Assembly (NCBI RefSeq): GCF_002217435.1
Contig: NZ_MUHF01000003.1
Span: 186,001 to 250,000 of the forward strand
Source of the DNA: Flavobacterium reichenbachii
GTDB lineage: Bacteria > Bacteroidota > Bacteroidia > Flavobacteriales > Flavobacteriaceae
Direction: 5' to 3'
Length of the DNA: 64,000 nucleotides
Made by a program: the position numbers and the translations under genes. Under the pieces are notes generated by a model. It saw only the letters and a program-made list of their open reading frames with translations. It was not told where the DNA came from and made no database searches. Positions 15,798 to 25,483 of the stretch are shown in pieces. Every line of letters starts with the position of its first letter. Positions within the stretch are counted from its first letter, which is position 1.

Positions 15798-17252
15798 TTA
15801 TTTTTTGTTTTGAACAGGGAAAAACCGTTCGGAAATTTTTTGAAATAGTTGCGAGATTGGAGTTGTAATTGCGTCAAAGTTGATTAACCCGTTATCGTTT
15901 GTAGCACGATAGGTGAGCAATACAGCCAATGGAGACAATATAAATGATGACATCCATGATCCCATAAAAGGAGTCATTCCGCCTTCCTGAGAAAGTCTTT
16001 TTCCAAAAGTATTAATGAAATGGAATGTAATAAAAATCAAAACGGCAAATACAATTGGTAAACCAAGTCCGCCTTTTCGAATAATCGCTCCTAATGGCGC
16101 GCCAATAAAAAACATTAAAAAACAAGCAAATGCAATTACGAACTTCTCGTACAATGCGCTTAAATGTTTATTAATATCCCTTTGTTTGTCTTTTAAATCT
16201 TTTTGAGTTGATTCGATAGAATAAATATTGCTCGTCACATTGCTGGCGGCCATTTTTAAAACATCAGACTTTTGCTTGTTTGTATATAAAGACAAAACAT
16301 TATTAGGCAGAGCTTTTTTCTTTTGGTCTTTTTTTACAGGTATTGAAGATTTTTTAATTCCAACACGCTGATTTATGTTTTCTGAGAAAGAAACGATCTC
16401 GTTTTCAAGATTTTTGTTTAAAGAATCTAAAGTATAACGCAGTTCATTTACATTCAGCATTCCGTTTGTGCTGTTTACACTTTCCTTACTGTCATCAACT
16501 TTGTTTAATTCTGATAAATCAATATTAATAATGTGTTTTTTAAATTCAGCTTTTATAAAAGGCAGCTTAGCACGATCTTCATATTTTTTTGGCGTAACAT
16601 CCTGATAGTAATAACCGTCGTTTAAGACAAGTTTTAAAATACTGGAACTTTCATTGCTTATCAATTCACCATCTTTAGCTTTAATAACAGTTTTGTTTTC
16701 ACCAACATTATTTGCTTTTTCGTGAATGGTCACTCCTGTTAAGATATTTCCGTTTTCACCAGATTTTTTATTGACTTTAATATTATAAAAGCCGACATCA
16801 TTAAATTGGCCTTCCGCAATGGCCATGGCTGGCTTGGCTTGGGCGATATTCTTTCTGAAATTAACAAATTTGTATTCTGCGTATGGAATTACATTATTGG
16901 CAAACCAAAATGCAACAAAACTTAAAATACATATAAAAATGATAAGAACCCGCATTGCTCTTTGCAGCGATATTCCAGAAGATTTCATAGCGGCAAATTC
17001 ATAATTTTCCGCTAGATTTCCGAAAGTCATTATAGATGCCAGTAAAACCGATAAAGGTAAAACAAGCGGAATGATTCGCGGCATAGAGAAAAGAAGGAAT
17101 TTTACAACCAATATTAAATCCAGATCTTTTCCTGCAAGCTCAGAAATAAAAAGCCATACAGTCTGTAGAATGAATATAAAAAAAAGGATTACAAATACCG
17201 TAGTAAATGTAATCAGGAATGTTTTTAGTAAGTATTTGTCTAAAATTTTCAA
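15798..17252 (-). CDS. LptF/LptG family permease of the lipopolysaccharide export machine
   Basis: This inner-membrane subunit extracts LPS from the membrane and passes it to the periplasmic bridge, with the LptB ATPase as partner. The 484-residue protein has the expected layout: three N-terminal membrane segments (about 10-32, 50-75, 95-118), a long periplasmic beta-jellyroll region (~130-370, with a charged low-complexity stretch SSIPVKKDQKKKALPNN), and three C-terminal segments (about 375-455). The bigger periplasmic part makes it longer than the ~360-residue enterobacterial LptF/LptG. It lies between lolA and ribB with gaps of 8 and 2 nt, so envelope lipid and lipoprotein export are coupled by operon. 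LptF versus LptG cannot be decided. Confidence 0.9.
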   Translation of the reverse strand: MKILDKYLLKTFLITFTTVFVILFFIFILQTVWLFISELAGKDLDLILVVKFLLFSMPRIIPLVLPLSVLLASIMTFGNLAENYEFAAMKSSGISLQRAMRVLIIFICILSFVAFWFANNVIPYAEYKFVNFRKNIAQAKPAMAIAEGQFNDVGFYNIKVNKKSGENGNILTGVTIHEKANNVGENKTVIKAKDGELISNESSSILKLVLNDGYYYQDVTPKKYEDRAKLPFIKAEFKKHIINIDLSELNKVDDSKESVNSTNGMLNVNELRYTLDSLNKNLENEIVSFSENINQRVGIKKSSIPVKKDQKKKALPNNVLSLYTNKQKSDVLKMAASNVTSNIYSIESTQKDLKDKQRDINKHLSALYEKFVIAFACFLMFFIGAPLGAIIRKGGLGLPIVFAVLIFITFHFINTFGKRLSQEGGMTPFMGSWMSSFILSPLAVLLTYRATNDNGLINFDAITTPISQLFQKISERFFPVQNKK

Positions 17253-17260
17253 CCTTGTAA

Positions 17261-17953
17261 TTAGTCTAATTTATTGATGTAGTATTTCGGGTATTTACTC
17301 GCTACAAATGTAAATTGATTTTTTGACAATGGCTGATTGGTTTTAAAAGAATTAACTGTTAAAGTGGTTTTTGTTCCATTTTTTCCAGTTTCAATTAAAT
17401 TATAAATGTGTTTTGTCTGAACATCAATTCCTAAAAGAATCTCTTTTCTTTGATCTTTTGCATTTGTCGGAGCTAATTTAATGTATTGAATTTTTCTTCC
17501 TTTTACATTTTGAACAATGTCCATGTTGTATTTGTAGCCAGAATTAAAGAAAGTAAGCATTTTTGAAGGTGTGATAGCGTTATCGTCTTTTTCGTTTACT
17601 TTAGAAACTGTAACTTCTTCGTCTTCAGGATTTATTGTGTATGTTTTTTGTCCGTCGAATATTTTTGTAACTCCCATAAAATTCAATACATATTGATTTC
17701 CTTTCATGGTTACATTTCCTTTGCTGTCCTGATTGATGTTTTCTTTAGCGTTGTTCAAAGAGTATTTAAAATCAATAACAATATTATCGTAGTTTTTTAT
17801 TTTTGTAGTTACTTCGTTCAATAAATCTTTGGCTTTTTTATCTTGAGCTTGAATAGAAGTGAAGCTCAAAAGCATTAAAAATGCCATTTGAAAACACTTT
17901 TTAGTCATGTTTGTGATAGAATTGTTTGTGATTTCCTGAATTTTTGTTTTCAT
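17261..17953 (-). CDS. lolA: Outer-membrane lipoprotein carrier protein LolA family
   Basis: This periplasmic chaperone accepts lipoproteins at the inner membrane and delivers them to the outer membrane. The 230-residue frame carries a Sec signal (CFQMAFLMLLSFTSIQAQ), then the LolA-like beta barrel with KAKDLLNEVTTKIKNYDNI, KGNVTMKGNQYVLNFMG and FDGQKTYTINPEDEEV. I keep the ATG at 17953, 6 nt after ftsK; an inner ATG at 17908 (MTKKCFQMAF) would give a cleaner signal peptide and may be the real start. It is followed 8 nt later by the LptF/G permease. Confidence 0.9.
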   Translation of the reverse strand: MKTKIQEITNNSITNMTKKCFQMAFLMLLSFTSIQAQDKKAKDLLNEVTTKIKNYDNIVIDFKYSLNNAKENINQDSKGNVTMKGNQYVLNFMGVTKIFDGQKTYTINPEDEEVTVSKVNEKDDNAITPSKMLTFFNSGYKYNMDIVQNVKGRKIQYIKLAPTNAKDQRKEILLGIDVQTKHIYNLIETGKNGTKTTLTVNSFKTNQPLSKNQFTFVASKYPKYYINKLD

Positions 17954-17959
17954 GATGGG

Positions 17960-20410
17960 TTAATTTTGTTCATTATTAAAAAATTGATCCAGAGCACTTA
18001 AATCGGAGATGTTTACGCTGCGGGCTTTACTGCCCTCAAACGGACCGACAATTCCGGCAGCTTCAAGCTGGTCTATTAAACGACCGGCTCTATTGTAGCC
18101 TAATTTTAATTTTCTTTGCAGTAAAGAAGCAGATCCTTGTTGTGCATTGACAATAATTTCTGCAGCTTCTCTAAATAACGTGTCTCTTTCGGAAATATCC
18201 ATATCAAGATTAATGCCACTTTCTTCTCCAACAAACTCAGGAAGTAAATAAGCAGTTGCATAAGCCTTTTGTCCTCCAATAAAATCGGTGATTTTTTCTA
18301 CCTCTGGAGTATCAATGAAAGCACATTGTACACGAACAACATCATTTCCATTAGTATATAATAAATCCCCGCGACCTATTAGTTGATCGGCACCCTGAGT
18401 ATCAAGAATGGTTCTTGAGTCAATTTTAGAAGTTACTCTAAAAGCAATTCGGGCAGGGAAATTCGCTTTAATCAAACCTGTAATTACATTTACAGATGGT
18501 CTCTGTGTTGCAATAATTAAGTGAATACCGATAGCACGGGCTAACTGGGCTAAACGAGCAATCGGAATTTCGACTTCTTTTCCGGCAGTCATAATCAAAT
18601 CAGCAAACTCATCGACAACTAAGACTATATAAGGTAAAAAACGGTGTCCAGCTTCTGGATTTAATTTTCTGGATTTGAATTTTTCGTTGTATTCTTTAAT
18701 ATTACGAACCATCGCATCTTTTAATAAAGAATAACGATTATCCATTTCAACACAAAGTGAGTTTAAAGTGTTGACTACTTTTGCATTGTCTGTAATAATG
18801 GCATCTTCTGTATCTGGAAGTTTGGCCAAATAATGTCTTTCAATCTTATTAAAAAGAGTAAGTTCTACTTTCTTTGGATCGACCAAAACAAATTTTACTT
18901 CTGCAGGATGCTTTTTGTATAAAAGAGAAGTCAGGACGGCATTCAGTCCGACAGATTTTCCTTGTCCTGTTGCACCCGCCATCAATAAGTGAGGCATTTT
19001 GGCTAAATCGACTACAAAAGTTTCGTTAGAAATAGTTTTTCCTAAAGCAATAGGCAATTCCATTTCTGCTTCCTGAAATTTAGCTGAACCAATAACGCTT
19101 TTCATAGAAACCATTGTTGGATTCTTGTTTGGAACCTCTATACCAATGGTTCCTTTTCCTGGAATTGGTGCAATAATACGAATTCCTAAGGCGGAAAGTG
19201 ATAACGCAATATCGTCTTCTAAACTCTTAATTTTAGAAATTCGGATACCAGCTTCCGGAACAATTTCATATAAAGTTACCGATGGACCAACGGTTGCTTT
19301 TATTTGTGCAATTTCAATTTTGTAGTTACGAAGTGTGTCTACAATTTTGTTTTTGTTTTCTTCTAATTCTTCCTGATTGATCGTAATTCCTCCTGTCGAA
19401 TATTCTTTTAATAAATCGATCGTTGGGAATTTGTAATTTGATAAATCTAAGGTTGGGTCAAATAAACCGAAATCAGCCACTAAACGTGATGCTAAATTTT
19501 CTTCGATAATATCTTCTTCTTCCGCTTTTTCAATAACAAATTCTTCGGTGTGAACCGGAGTTTCTGTTACCGGATTGATATTCATCTGAACTGGTTTTAA
19601 AACCGGATTCAAATCAATTTCTGATGAATTTGTGATAGTTGGTTTTAAGGCTTCTTTGTTGATTTCAAATTGAGTGTCAACAGTTTTTAAATGAATAGTG
19701 TCTAATTCTTCATCTGCTTCTTCAATAGCAAATTCTTCTAGATTATAAGCAGATTCTGGCTGTGTTACAGGTTTTAAAGTGTTTAATTCTGATTTTAATT
19801 CCTTTTTAGTAGAATCAAAATAAGATTGAATTTTTTCTGGCGATAATTTTATTTTAAAGATCAAATAAACAATCAATCCAAAAAGCAGCGTCAATAAAGT
19901 TCCTGTTTTTCCTATATAATCCTGAAGGAAAAAATTAAGTTCATATCCAATTGTTCCGCCTAGTTCTGGTGCTGAAGTTGCAAAGAATCCGAATAATATT
20001 GAAACAATTATAATGGCAAATAAATCCCAGAACCAGATGTTTTTTAATTTGCTGGTAGAAAGTTCTAATGCAAAAAACATTCCGGTAAGGAAAAATAAAC
20101 GGACAAAAATAAAAGAGGCAAGTCCGAAACCTTTATATACAATCAAATCGGCAAGATAAGCTCCGAATTTTCCGAGCCAGTTTTGTACAACTTCTGTGCG
20201 ATCGCCAAGCTGGCTTACTGCACTTTGATCATACTGCCATTGTCCGTTGACATAAAAAGAAATGAACGCAACTAATAAGGCGACTGAAAAGAGTACCAAA
20301 AGACAGCCCAAAACAAATTTTTGTTGTTTGGTGAGCTTCCAAGATCTTTTAGTCTCAGTTTGTGATTCTTTTTTTTTGTCTGAAGTTTCTTTTTTGGTTG
20401 TTTTTGCCAT
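17960..20410 (-). CDS. ftsK: DNA translocase FtsK/SpoIIIE
   Basis: FtsK pumps chromosomal DNA at the division septum and helps resolve chromosome dimers. The 816-residue protein has four or five membrane segments in the first 190 residues, an acidic linker (~190-320), the alpha/beta motor with Walker A GATGQGKS at 479-486 and Walker B LVVDEFADLI (~615), and the C-terminal gamma winged helix (~750-816, QRKLKLGYNRAGRLIDQLEA) that reads KOPS-like sites. The linker is shorter than in E. coli, as usual in Bacteroidetes. It lies 18 nt after dgkA. Confidence 0.97.
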   Translation of the reverse strand: MAKTTKKETSDKKKESQTETKRSWKLTKQQKFVLGCLLVLFSVALLVAFISFYVNGQWQYDQSAVSQLGDRTEVVQNWLGKFGAYLADLIVYKGFGLASFIFVRLFFLTGMFFALELSTSKLKNIWFWDLFAIIIVSILFGFFATSAPELGGTIGYELNFFLQDYIGKTGTLLTLLFGLIVYLIFKIKLSPEKIQSYFDSTKKELKSELNTLKPVTQPESAYNLEEFAIEEADEELDTIHLKTVDTQFEINKEALKPTITNSSEIDLNPVLKPVQMNINPVTETPVHTEEFVIEKAEEEDIIEENLASRLVADFGLFDPTLDLSNYKFPTIDLLKEYSTGGITINQEELEENKNKIVDTLRNYKIEIAQIKATVGPSVTLYEIVPEAGIRISKIKSLEDDIALSLSALGIRIIAPIPGKGTIGIEVPNKNPTMVSMKSVIGSAKFQEAEMELPIALGKTISNETFVVDLAKMPHLLMAGATGQGKSVGLNAVLTSLLYKKHPAEVKFVLVDPKKVELTLFNKIERHYLAKLPDTEDAIITDNAKVVNTLNSLCVEMDNRYSLLKDAMVRNIKEYNEKFKSRKLNPEAGHRFLPYIVLVVDEFADLIMTAGKEVEIPIARLAQLARAIGIHLIIATQRPSVNVITGLIKANFPARIAFRVTSKIDSRTILDTQGADQLIGRGDLLYTNGNDVVRVQCAFIDTPEVEKITDFIGGQKAYATAYLLPEFVGEESGINLDMDISERDTLFREAAEIIVNAQQGSASLLQRKLKLGYNRAGRLIDQLEAAGIVGPFEGSKARSVNISDLSALDQFFNNEQN

Positions 20411-20428
20411 TCTTGCGTTTACTGTTGC

Positions 20429-20803
20429 CTATAAAAATTTGGGGATATAAATGATCAAGCCTATTGCAATTGCTGTTAGTGCGGCAAAAAATACCGCGCC
20501 TGCAGCAATATCCTTAATAAAACCAATTCTTTCGTGATAATCGGGATGAATAAAATCTGCTACTTTTTCTACCGCTGTATTCAAACCTTCTATGCTTAGT
20601 ACCAGACCAATTGCAAAAATTTGAAAAAGCCATTCTTCATGAGAAATATGAAAATAGAAACCAGCAATAGTCATTAGTATTCCTAACGAAAACTGTACCA
20701 TAACGCTGTGTTCGGTAGTTATCAATTTTACGGCACCCTTAAAAGCGTAAGTAACGCTTTTAAGTCGGCCTTTAACAAAAGTATTGTCTTTTTGGAATTC
20801 CAT
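20429..20803 (-). CDS. Diacylglycerol/undecaprenol kinase family membrane protein
   Basis: The 124-residue protein has three membrane segments and the DgkA-family signature EGLNTAVEKVADFI (residues 76-89), where the Glu and Asn are catalytic. In Gram-positives this family phosphorylates undecaprenol, in E. coli diacylglycerol; which applies here is not decidable. The second helix follows FKGAVKLITTEHSVMVQFSL. It begins 8 nt after the tpx stop and is 18 nt upstream of ftsK, so it is the second gene of the operon. Confidence 0.9.
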   Translation of the reverse strand: MEFQKDNTFVKGRLKSVTYAFKGAVKLITTEHSVMVQFSLGILMTIAGFYFHISHEEWLFQIFAIGLVLSIEGLNTAVEKVADFIHPDYHERIGFIKDIAAGAVFFAALTAIAIGLIIYIPKFL

Positions 20804-20811
20804 TCTCTAAT

Positions 20812-21309
20812 TTATAGTGCTGCTAATGCTGCTTCGTAATTTGGTTCGTTTGCGATTTCTGCAACTTGTTCTGTATGAAGAATTTTTCCATCAGCATCAA
20901 CAACAATAATTGCTCTTGAGTGTAAACCTGCTAATGGTCCGTCAGTGATTTCTAAGCCGTTTGCTTTACCAAAAGCTCCTGCTTGAAAATCTGATAAGTT
21001 TACTACGTTTTCTAAACCTTCGGCACCGCAAAAACGTTTTTGAGCAAAAGGCAGATCTCTAGAAATACATAAAACAGTTGTGTTTTCTAATCCGCTTGCG
21101 CTTTGATTAAATTTTCTAACAGATGCTGCGCATGTTCCTGTATCAACACTTGGAAATATGTTTAAAACTAATTTTTTTCCGGCAAAATTGCTCAATGAAG
21201 CAACAGATAGATCATTTTGTACTAATTTAAAATCAGCTAATTGTGATCCAACTGCTGGTAATTCGCCTGATGTATGAACTGGATTTCCTCCTAATGTGAT
21301 AGATGCCAT
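20812..21309 (-). CDS. tpx: Thiol peroxidase, Tpx-type atypical 2-Cys peroxiredoxin
   Basis: Tpx reduces hydrogen and lipid peroxides with electrons from thioredoxin. The 165-residue protein contains the peroxidatic Cys in [20 protein letters not shown] and the resolving Cys in [11 protein letters not shown], about 34 residues later, as in E. coli Tpx. N-terminal [18 protein letters not shown] and C-terminal [10 protein letters not shown] are family hallmarks. It is the first gene of the seven-gene minus-strand operon, so its promoter (upstream, 21310-21400) probably drives ftsK and the envelope genes too. Confidence 0.95.
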   Translation of the reverse strand: MASITLGGNPVHTSGELPAVGSQLADFKLVQNDLSVASLSNFAGKKLVLNIFPSVDTGTCAASVRKFNQSASGLENTTVLCISRDLPFAQKRFCGAEGLENVVNLSDFQAGAFGKANGLEITDGPLAGLHSRAIIVVDADGKILHTEQVAEIANEPNYEAALAAL

Positions 21310-21735
21310 GTTTTTTATTTAAATTTAATGAGGTTCAAAAGTAAGGATTAATATTTGAATCTAAAAGTATTTGTTGTCGCTAGTAAGAACAATTAGGCGA
21401 GTTTTAAGACAATGAATTTTATGTAGATTTAATACGCTATTCTCATTTTGCATTGCAGCGTGATTTGCTGTAATAATGTTAAGCCGGAAAATAAAATTGA
21501 GAACGAAATATTTTTTTAAACGTTTGCCCGCGAGAGGGATGGGAGCAAGCTACCGAAGTAGAGCGGATAGCCCGACAGCATTAGGGAAAGGGGCTTATGG
21601 AGGCAAAGTATATTTGGCCCCTTTTTCTAATGGTGGCTCGCCCAAAGTATATTTTGAGGCATAAAAAAAGCGTCTCTTTTCAGAAACGCTTTCTCCGTCA
21701 TGTTTTTTTGTTTTTTTTCTTGAAAAAGAGGTCGA
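21310..21735. repeat. Intergenic region with a palindromic repeat element and a terminator-like hairpin
   Basis: The 426-bp gap holds no gene; the open frame 21476-21664 looks like the translation of a repeat. From about 21520 to 21660 the base use changes to GC-rich blocks (GAGAGGGATGGGAGC, GCGGATAGCCCGACAGC, GGGGCTTATGGAGGC), with AAGTATATTT on both sides of a central GGCCCCTTTTTCT, typical of dispersed intergenic elements in flavobacteria. At 21667-21692 AAAGCGT pairs with ACGCTTT, a terminator-like stem for the minus-strand gene downstream of it. Confidence 0.5.
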
Positions 21736-21990
21736 TTATTTATCGATTGAACCCAAAACACGTTTCATAAACGTATTCAAAGCTTCTTTTTTGTCGGTTC
21801 CCTGAGCGACTAATTTTTGTACTTCTAAGGCACCGTACATATTCGAAATCAATTCGCCGATTACGTCTAGTTCTTCGTCTTTTAGAGAAGAAATTTCAGT
21901 CATAGCTTCGAGAACTTCGATAGTTTCTATTATGTAATCCTGATCGTTTTCTTCTATAAACTGGGTTAAGTGTTTTATTACTGGTAATTT
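21736..21990 (-). CDS. DUF6952-like small protein beside thioredoxin
   Basis: This 84-residue acidic helical protein begins MKLPVIKHLTQFIEENDQDY, with no signal or cysteine. I prefer the ATG at 21990; the frame extends to 22020 by ten residues (MSNNLRNLNM) that look untranslated. In Flavobacteriia such proteins regularly lie next to a thioredoxin and an AhpC-type peroxiredoxin, as here, suggesting a role in peroxide defence, but no function is known. The gap to the thioredoxin gene is about 100 bp. Confidence 0.75.
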   Translation of the reverse strand, partial: KLPVIKHLTQFIEENDQDYIIETIEVLEAMTEISSLKDEELDVIGELISNMYGALEVQKLVAQGTDKKEALNTFMKRVLGSIDK

Positions 21991-22093
21991 CATGTTTAGA
22001 TTTCTTAGATTATTAGACATTAGACGTTTAGACTTTTTTAAAATTTAGACAATATCTGAAGTCTAAAAATCTAAGCAAGTCTAACGAATCTAT

Positions 22094-22402
22094 TTAAGCA
22101 ATTGCATTTACCAAGTCGATTAAAACTTCTTGTTTGTTAGTCTGCGTTTCGCCAACTAATTTTCCGTTTACAAAAGTGGCGAATGTAGGCAGATTGCTTA
22201 CATTGGCTAATTTTCTTGATTCAGGAGAATTTTCTGCATCAACCAAAACAAAAGTTACAGCTTCATTTTCACTAGCTAATTTTTTGAATTTTGGTTTCAT
22301 AATACGGCAGTTTCCACACCATGAAGCTGAATATTGTACTACTACTTTTTCGTTTTTAGCAACTAAATCTGCTAACGTATCTTCGTTTAAGTCGATTAAC
22401 AT
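22094..22402 (-). CDS. Thioredoxin family protein
   Basis: This 102-residue cytoplasmic thioredoxin has the active site W-C-G-N-C (in SASWCGNCRIMKPKF, residues 27-41) in place of the common WCGPC, and the cis-proline loop VSNLPTFATF (around 72-81). Asn for Pro between the cysteines changes the redox potential but keeps disulfide exchange possible. It is likely the reductant of the neighbouring AhpC-type peroxiredoxin. No signal peptide is present. Confidence 0.92.
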   Translation of the reverse strand: MLIDLNEDTLADLVAKNEKVVVQYSASWCGNCRIMKPKFKKLASENEAVTFVLVDAENSPESRKLANVSNLPTFATFVNGKLVGETQTNKQEVLIDLVNAIA

Positions 22403-22623
22403 AGTTTTTGTTTTTAAGGTTCAAAGTGGCAAAGGTTCAAAGGGACAAAGTTTTTGGAACTTTTTAAAATGTTGTAACATTTTTATGTTACATAATCTTT
22501 GCCATGATTTTTGAGAGATTTAAAGTATCAAAGGTTCACAGGAAAAAGTTTAAAACTTTGTAGATAGCAACAAAAAACCTTTGCAACTCTGTACCTATGA
22601 ACCTTTGTACCTCTATAAAAAAA

Positions 22624-23262
22624 TTAGTTTGCGCTCAAGTACTCAGCAGTACTAACTCTGTCTGCAGACATAGCTTCTTTTCCAGCTTCCCAGTTTGCAG
22701 GACAAACTTCACCTTTTTCCTGGATGTGTGTGTAAGCATCAACCATTCTTAAGTATTCGTTTACGTTACGTCCTAATGGCATATCGTTAACACTTTCGTG
22801 GAAGATTTTTCCAGTTTCGTCAATTAGGTAAGTAGCTCTGTAAGTTACGTTTGAACCTTCGATAACTACTGAATCAGTTTCTTCGCTGTAGCTTGTAGAT
22901 TCGATATCAAGAATACCTAAAATGTTAGCTAAATTACGGTTTGTATCAGCCAAAATTGGATAAGTTACACCTTCGATTCCACCGTTGTTTTTAGGAACGT
23001 TTAACCAGGCAAAGTGTACTTCGTTTGTGTCGCAAGATGCTCCGATTACGATAGTATTTCTTTTTTCAAATTCTGGTAATGCAGCTTGAAAGGCGTGTAA
23101 TTCAGTTGGACATACAAAAGTAAAATCTTTTGGATACCAGAACAATAGTACTTTTTTGTTGTTGTTTACTGCTTCTTCAAAAATGTTGATTTTTAAGTTA
23201 TCACCCATTTCTGAGATAGCATCTACTGCAATACTTGGGAATTTTTTTCCTACTAAAGACAT
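22624..23262 (-). CDS. AhpC/TSA-type 2-Cys peroxiredoxin
   Basis: It reduces hydrogen peroxide and organic peroxides. The 212-residue protein shows the peroxidatic Cys in WYPKDFTFVCPTELHAFQ (about residue 50) and the resolving Cys near the C-terminus in EKGEVCPANWEAG (about 188). The segment TYRATYLIDETGKIFHESVN is typical. Electrons probably come from the thioredoxin encoded next. The 220 bp between it and the thioredoxin gene carries repeated AAAGGTTCAAAG-type words in both orientations and no gene. Confidence 0.95.
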   Translation of the reverse strand: MSLVGKKFPSIAVDAISEMGDNLKINIFEEAVNNNKKVLLFWYPKDFTFVCPTELHAFQAALPEFEKRNTIVIGASCDTNEVHFAWLNVPKNNGGIEGVTYPILADTNRNLANILGILDIESTSYSEETDSVVIEGSNVTYRATYLIDETGKIFHESVNDMPLGRNVNEYLRMVDAYTHIQEKGEVCPANWEAGKEAMSADRVSTAEYLSAN

Positions 23263-23387
23263 ATTTTTCGTTTTACGTTAAAAATTTATTTCTGATGCAA
23301 AAGTAGGGTATAAGTAAGGTTTCTTACAATAAGATGTGATTATTAATATTTATAAGTTGATAGTTTTTGACTATTTTAAGTTTTAAG

Positions 23388-25001
23388 TTATTGAATGTCA
23401 ATATTTACCGGAAGAATTCCAGTGTAGGTAAAATTTTCTAAAAATTGATTTCCGGCTGTTTTTTGAAATTCATCAAAATCCTGATACACCTCAATTAATC
23501 CTGAAGCCTTTTTAAGATCGGGAATTAAAGGTAAAACGTATGGATTTCCGAAAACGTAAACGATGCAGTTTTTAGTATTTATAAGATTCGAAATGTACTT
23601 TATAATTCGATCGTCTATTTCGAAATTATTCATTGGTTTTGCCTTCGGAACAAATAATGAGATTATAATAGTTTCAAAAAGTTCTAAATTTTTTGCAATT
23701 GCTTCAATATCCGAAACTTCTGAGTTTTCAAAGGCAAATTCTGGCGAAGGAAGCTCTGAATTTAAAGTTTTAAAGAAAGTATTTTCGGTGTTTTTATATA
23801 AACTAAGTTTAGCTAGTTTGTTGTTTTTTTGAGATTTACAAGCCAATTCAAAAATACCGTTGTCGATAATTTTCGTGATACAGTTTTGGGCAATTTCAAG
23901 GTTTAATTTTGAGGCATTTTCAAAGTTTAATTCGCCCGAAGTAAAATTGTCATTTGAAAGTATTCCTGCTTTTTCTTTTGCTTTTCTGATTCTTTCATAA
24001 CTTTCGAAGATACGGTCTGGTGAAGCATTTTTATAGATTGCTTCAATTCCTTCCGGAACATTTTCGGCAAAACATAAGATGTCGTTTCCTGCATTAAAAG
24101 CTTCCCATTCTAATTGTCCTTTGGTTTCGTACAATTTAGAAACGCTGTGCATGTTTAAGGCATCAGAAATTACCAAACCATCATAACCTAATTTGCCACG
24201 CAAAAGATCCTGAATAACCGCTTTTGATAAAGTCGCTGATGTATCTTTTCCATCATTTAAACTCGGAACGGCTAAATGCCCGATCATAATCGAATCGACG
24301 TTATTTTCGATTCCTTTAATGAAAGGATATAATTCGTTTTCTAATAATTCTTCGAGAGTTTCTTTTAAAACCGGCAATCCTAAATGCGAATCGACATTGG
24401 TATTTCCGTGTCCGGGAAAGTGTTTCAGACAGCCCAAAACACCAACTTCCGACATTCCGTTTAAATATTCAACGGCAAAATTGGCGACTTTTTCTTTATT
24501 TTCACCAAAAGAGCGATAACCGATAACGGGATTATTTGGGTTATTGTTGATGTCTGCCAAAGGCGATAAATTATAATGAATTCCGGCTGCTTTTAGATCC
24601 AGGCCAATTTGTTTTCCAACTTCAAAAACCAAATTTGATTTGTTTTCTGGCAAAGCGCCAAGCGTAATGGCGTATGGGTATTGCGGCGTTTTTTCGATAC
24701 GCATGGCCAAACCCCATTCGGCATCAATACTAATTAAGAGTGGAGTAGTTGCAACTTTTTGGTAACGTATAATTAAAGCTTTAATTTTTTCGTAGCTGTC
24801 ATCATTAAAAACAACTTTTTTCTTGCTTTCATAATTCGTTGCAGCACTGGCACGGCTGTGAAAAAATGTCAGTCCGCCAATATTATGTTCTTTTATAAGG
24901 CGTTCTGTTTCCTGAATATTTTCTTCTGTATCGTTGATAAAAACGGCAGGAAAGAAAAATTGTCCTATTTTTTGGCGTAATGCTTCGGCTGTAATTTTCA
25001 T
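23388..25001 (-). CDS. Glycoside hydrolase family 3, beta-N-acetylglucosaminidase NagZ-like
   Basis: NagZ enzymes release GlcNAc from GlcNAc-1,6-anhydroMurNAc during cell-wall recycling. The 537-residue protein has the GH3 barrel with KHFPGHGNTNVDSH (193-206), including the NagZ-type Asp204/His206 acid-base dyad, and the nucleophile Asp280 in LVISDALNMHSV. The remaining ~190 residues form a second alpha/beta-type domain absent from the short E. coli NagZ. No signal peptide is visible, so it acts in the cytoplasm. It starts 2 nt after the GNAT gene. Other cluster members (AmpG-like, AnmK) support the recycling role. Confidence 0.9.
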   Translation of the reverse strand: MKITAEALRQKIGQFFFPAVFINDTEENIQETERLIKEHNIGGLTFFHSRASAATNYESKKKVVFNDDSYEKIKALIIRYQKVATTPLLISIDAEWGLAMRIEKTPQYPYAITLGALPENKSNLVFEVGKQIGLDLKAAGIHYNLSPLADINNNPNNPVIGYRSFGENKEKVANFAVEYLNGMSEVGVLGCLKHFPGHGNTNVDSHLGLPVLKETLEELLENELYPFIKGIENNVDSIMIGHLAVPSLNDGKDTSATLSKAVIQDLLRGKLGYDGLVISDALNMHSVSKLYETKGQLEWEAFNAGNDILCFAENVPEGIEAIYKNASPDRIFESYERIRKAKEKAGILSNDNFTSGELNFENASKLNLEIAQNCITKIIDNGIFELACKSQKNNKLAKLSLYKNTENTFFKTLNSELPSPEFAFENSEVSDIEAIAKNLELFETIIISLFVPKAKPMNNFEIDDRIIKYISNLINTKNCIVYVFGNPYVLPLIPDLKKASGLIEVYQDFDEFQKTAGNQFLENFTYTGILPVNIDIQ

Positions 25002-25003
25002 TA

Positions 25004-25453
25004 TTATAAAGTCTTTTTCATGCAGACACTATTATCCATTTCCTCGTAAGGCGGATAATTTGGAATTATGGTATAATTTAATTTTTGGTATAAGTTTATA
25101 GCTTCCGGCTGATTTTTGCCTGTTTCCAGAACGGTATAAGTATAACCTGCTTCTTTTGCCCAGATTTCAAGTTCTTTTAAAACGGCAGAGGCAATTCCTT
25201 TTTTTCTGTAATCAGGATGCACATACATTCTTTTGATTTCGGTCTTGTCGCTTTCTTTTTCGCGAAAAGCGCCACAGCCAACAGGAATATCATTTTCGTA
25301 ATAAACAATAGTATGTTTTATCTTATCGATTTTATTAAACTGATTGTAAAAAGCATGATCTTCACCGTCTCTAATCGCTAAATCCTGATCTAATGAAGCA
25401 ACCAGCTTTATAAAATCGATATCGTCTGAATTGGTACGTTTTATATTTATCAT
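25004..25453 (-). CDS. GNAT family N-acetyltransferase
   Basis: It transfers an acetyl group from acetyl-CoA to an amine. The 149-residue protein has the pyrophosphate-binding loop in VHPDYRKKGIASAVLKELE (R/Q-x-x-G-x-G/A pattern, residues ~78-96) and the later LETGKNQPEAINLYQKLNY. The substrate cannot be told. It lies 2 nt upstream of the NagZ-like gene and might act on an amino sugar or peptide from peptidoglycan turnover, but this is inference from position only. Confidence 0.88.
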   Translation of the reverse strand: MINIKRTNSDDIDFIKLVASLDQDLAIRDGEDHAFYNQFNKIDKIKHTIVYYENDIPVGCGAFREKESDKTEIKRMYVHPDYRKKGIASAVLKELEIWAKEAGYTYTVLETGKNQPEAINLYQKLNYTIIPNYPPYEEMDNSVCMKKTL

Positions 25454-25483
25454 GAATTTAGTGTTTTGATACTGAATATTATT

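Noticed and set aside
21476..21664. 62-residue open frame between tpx and the DUF6952 gene
   Set aside because: It lies in a GC-shifted repeat element, has no family likeness and no promoter sign.
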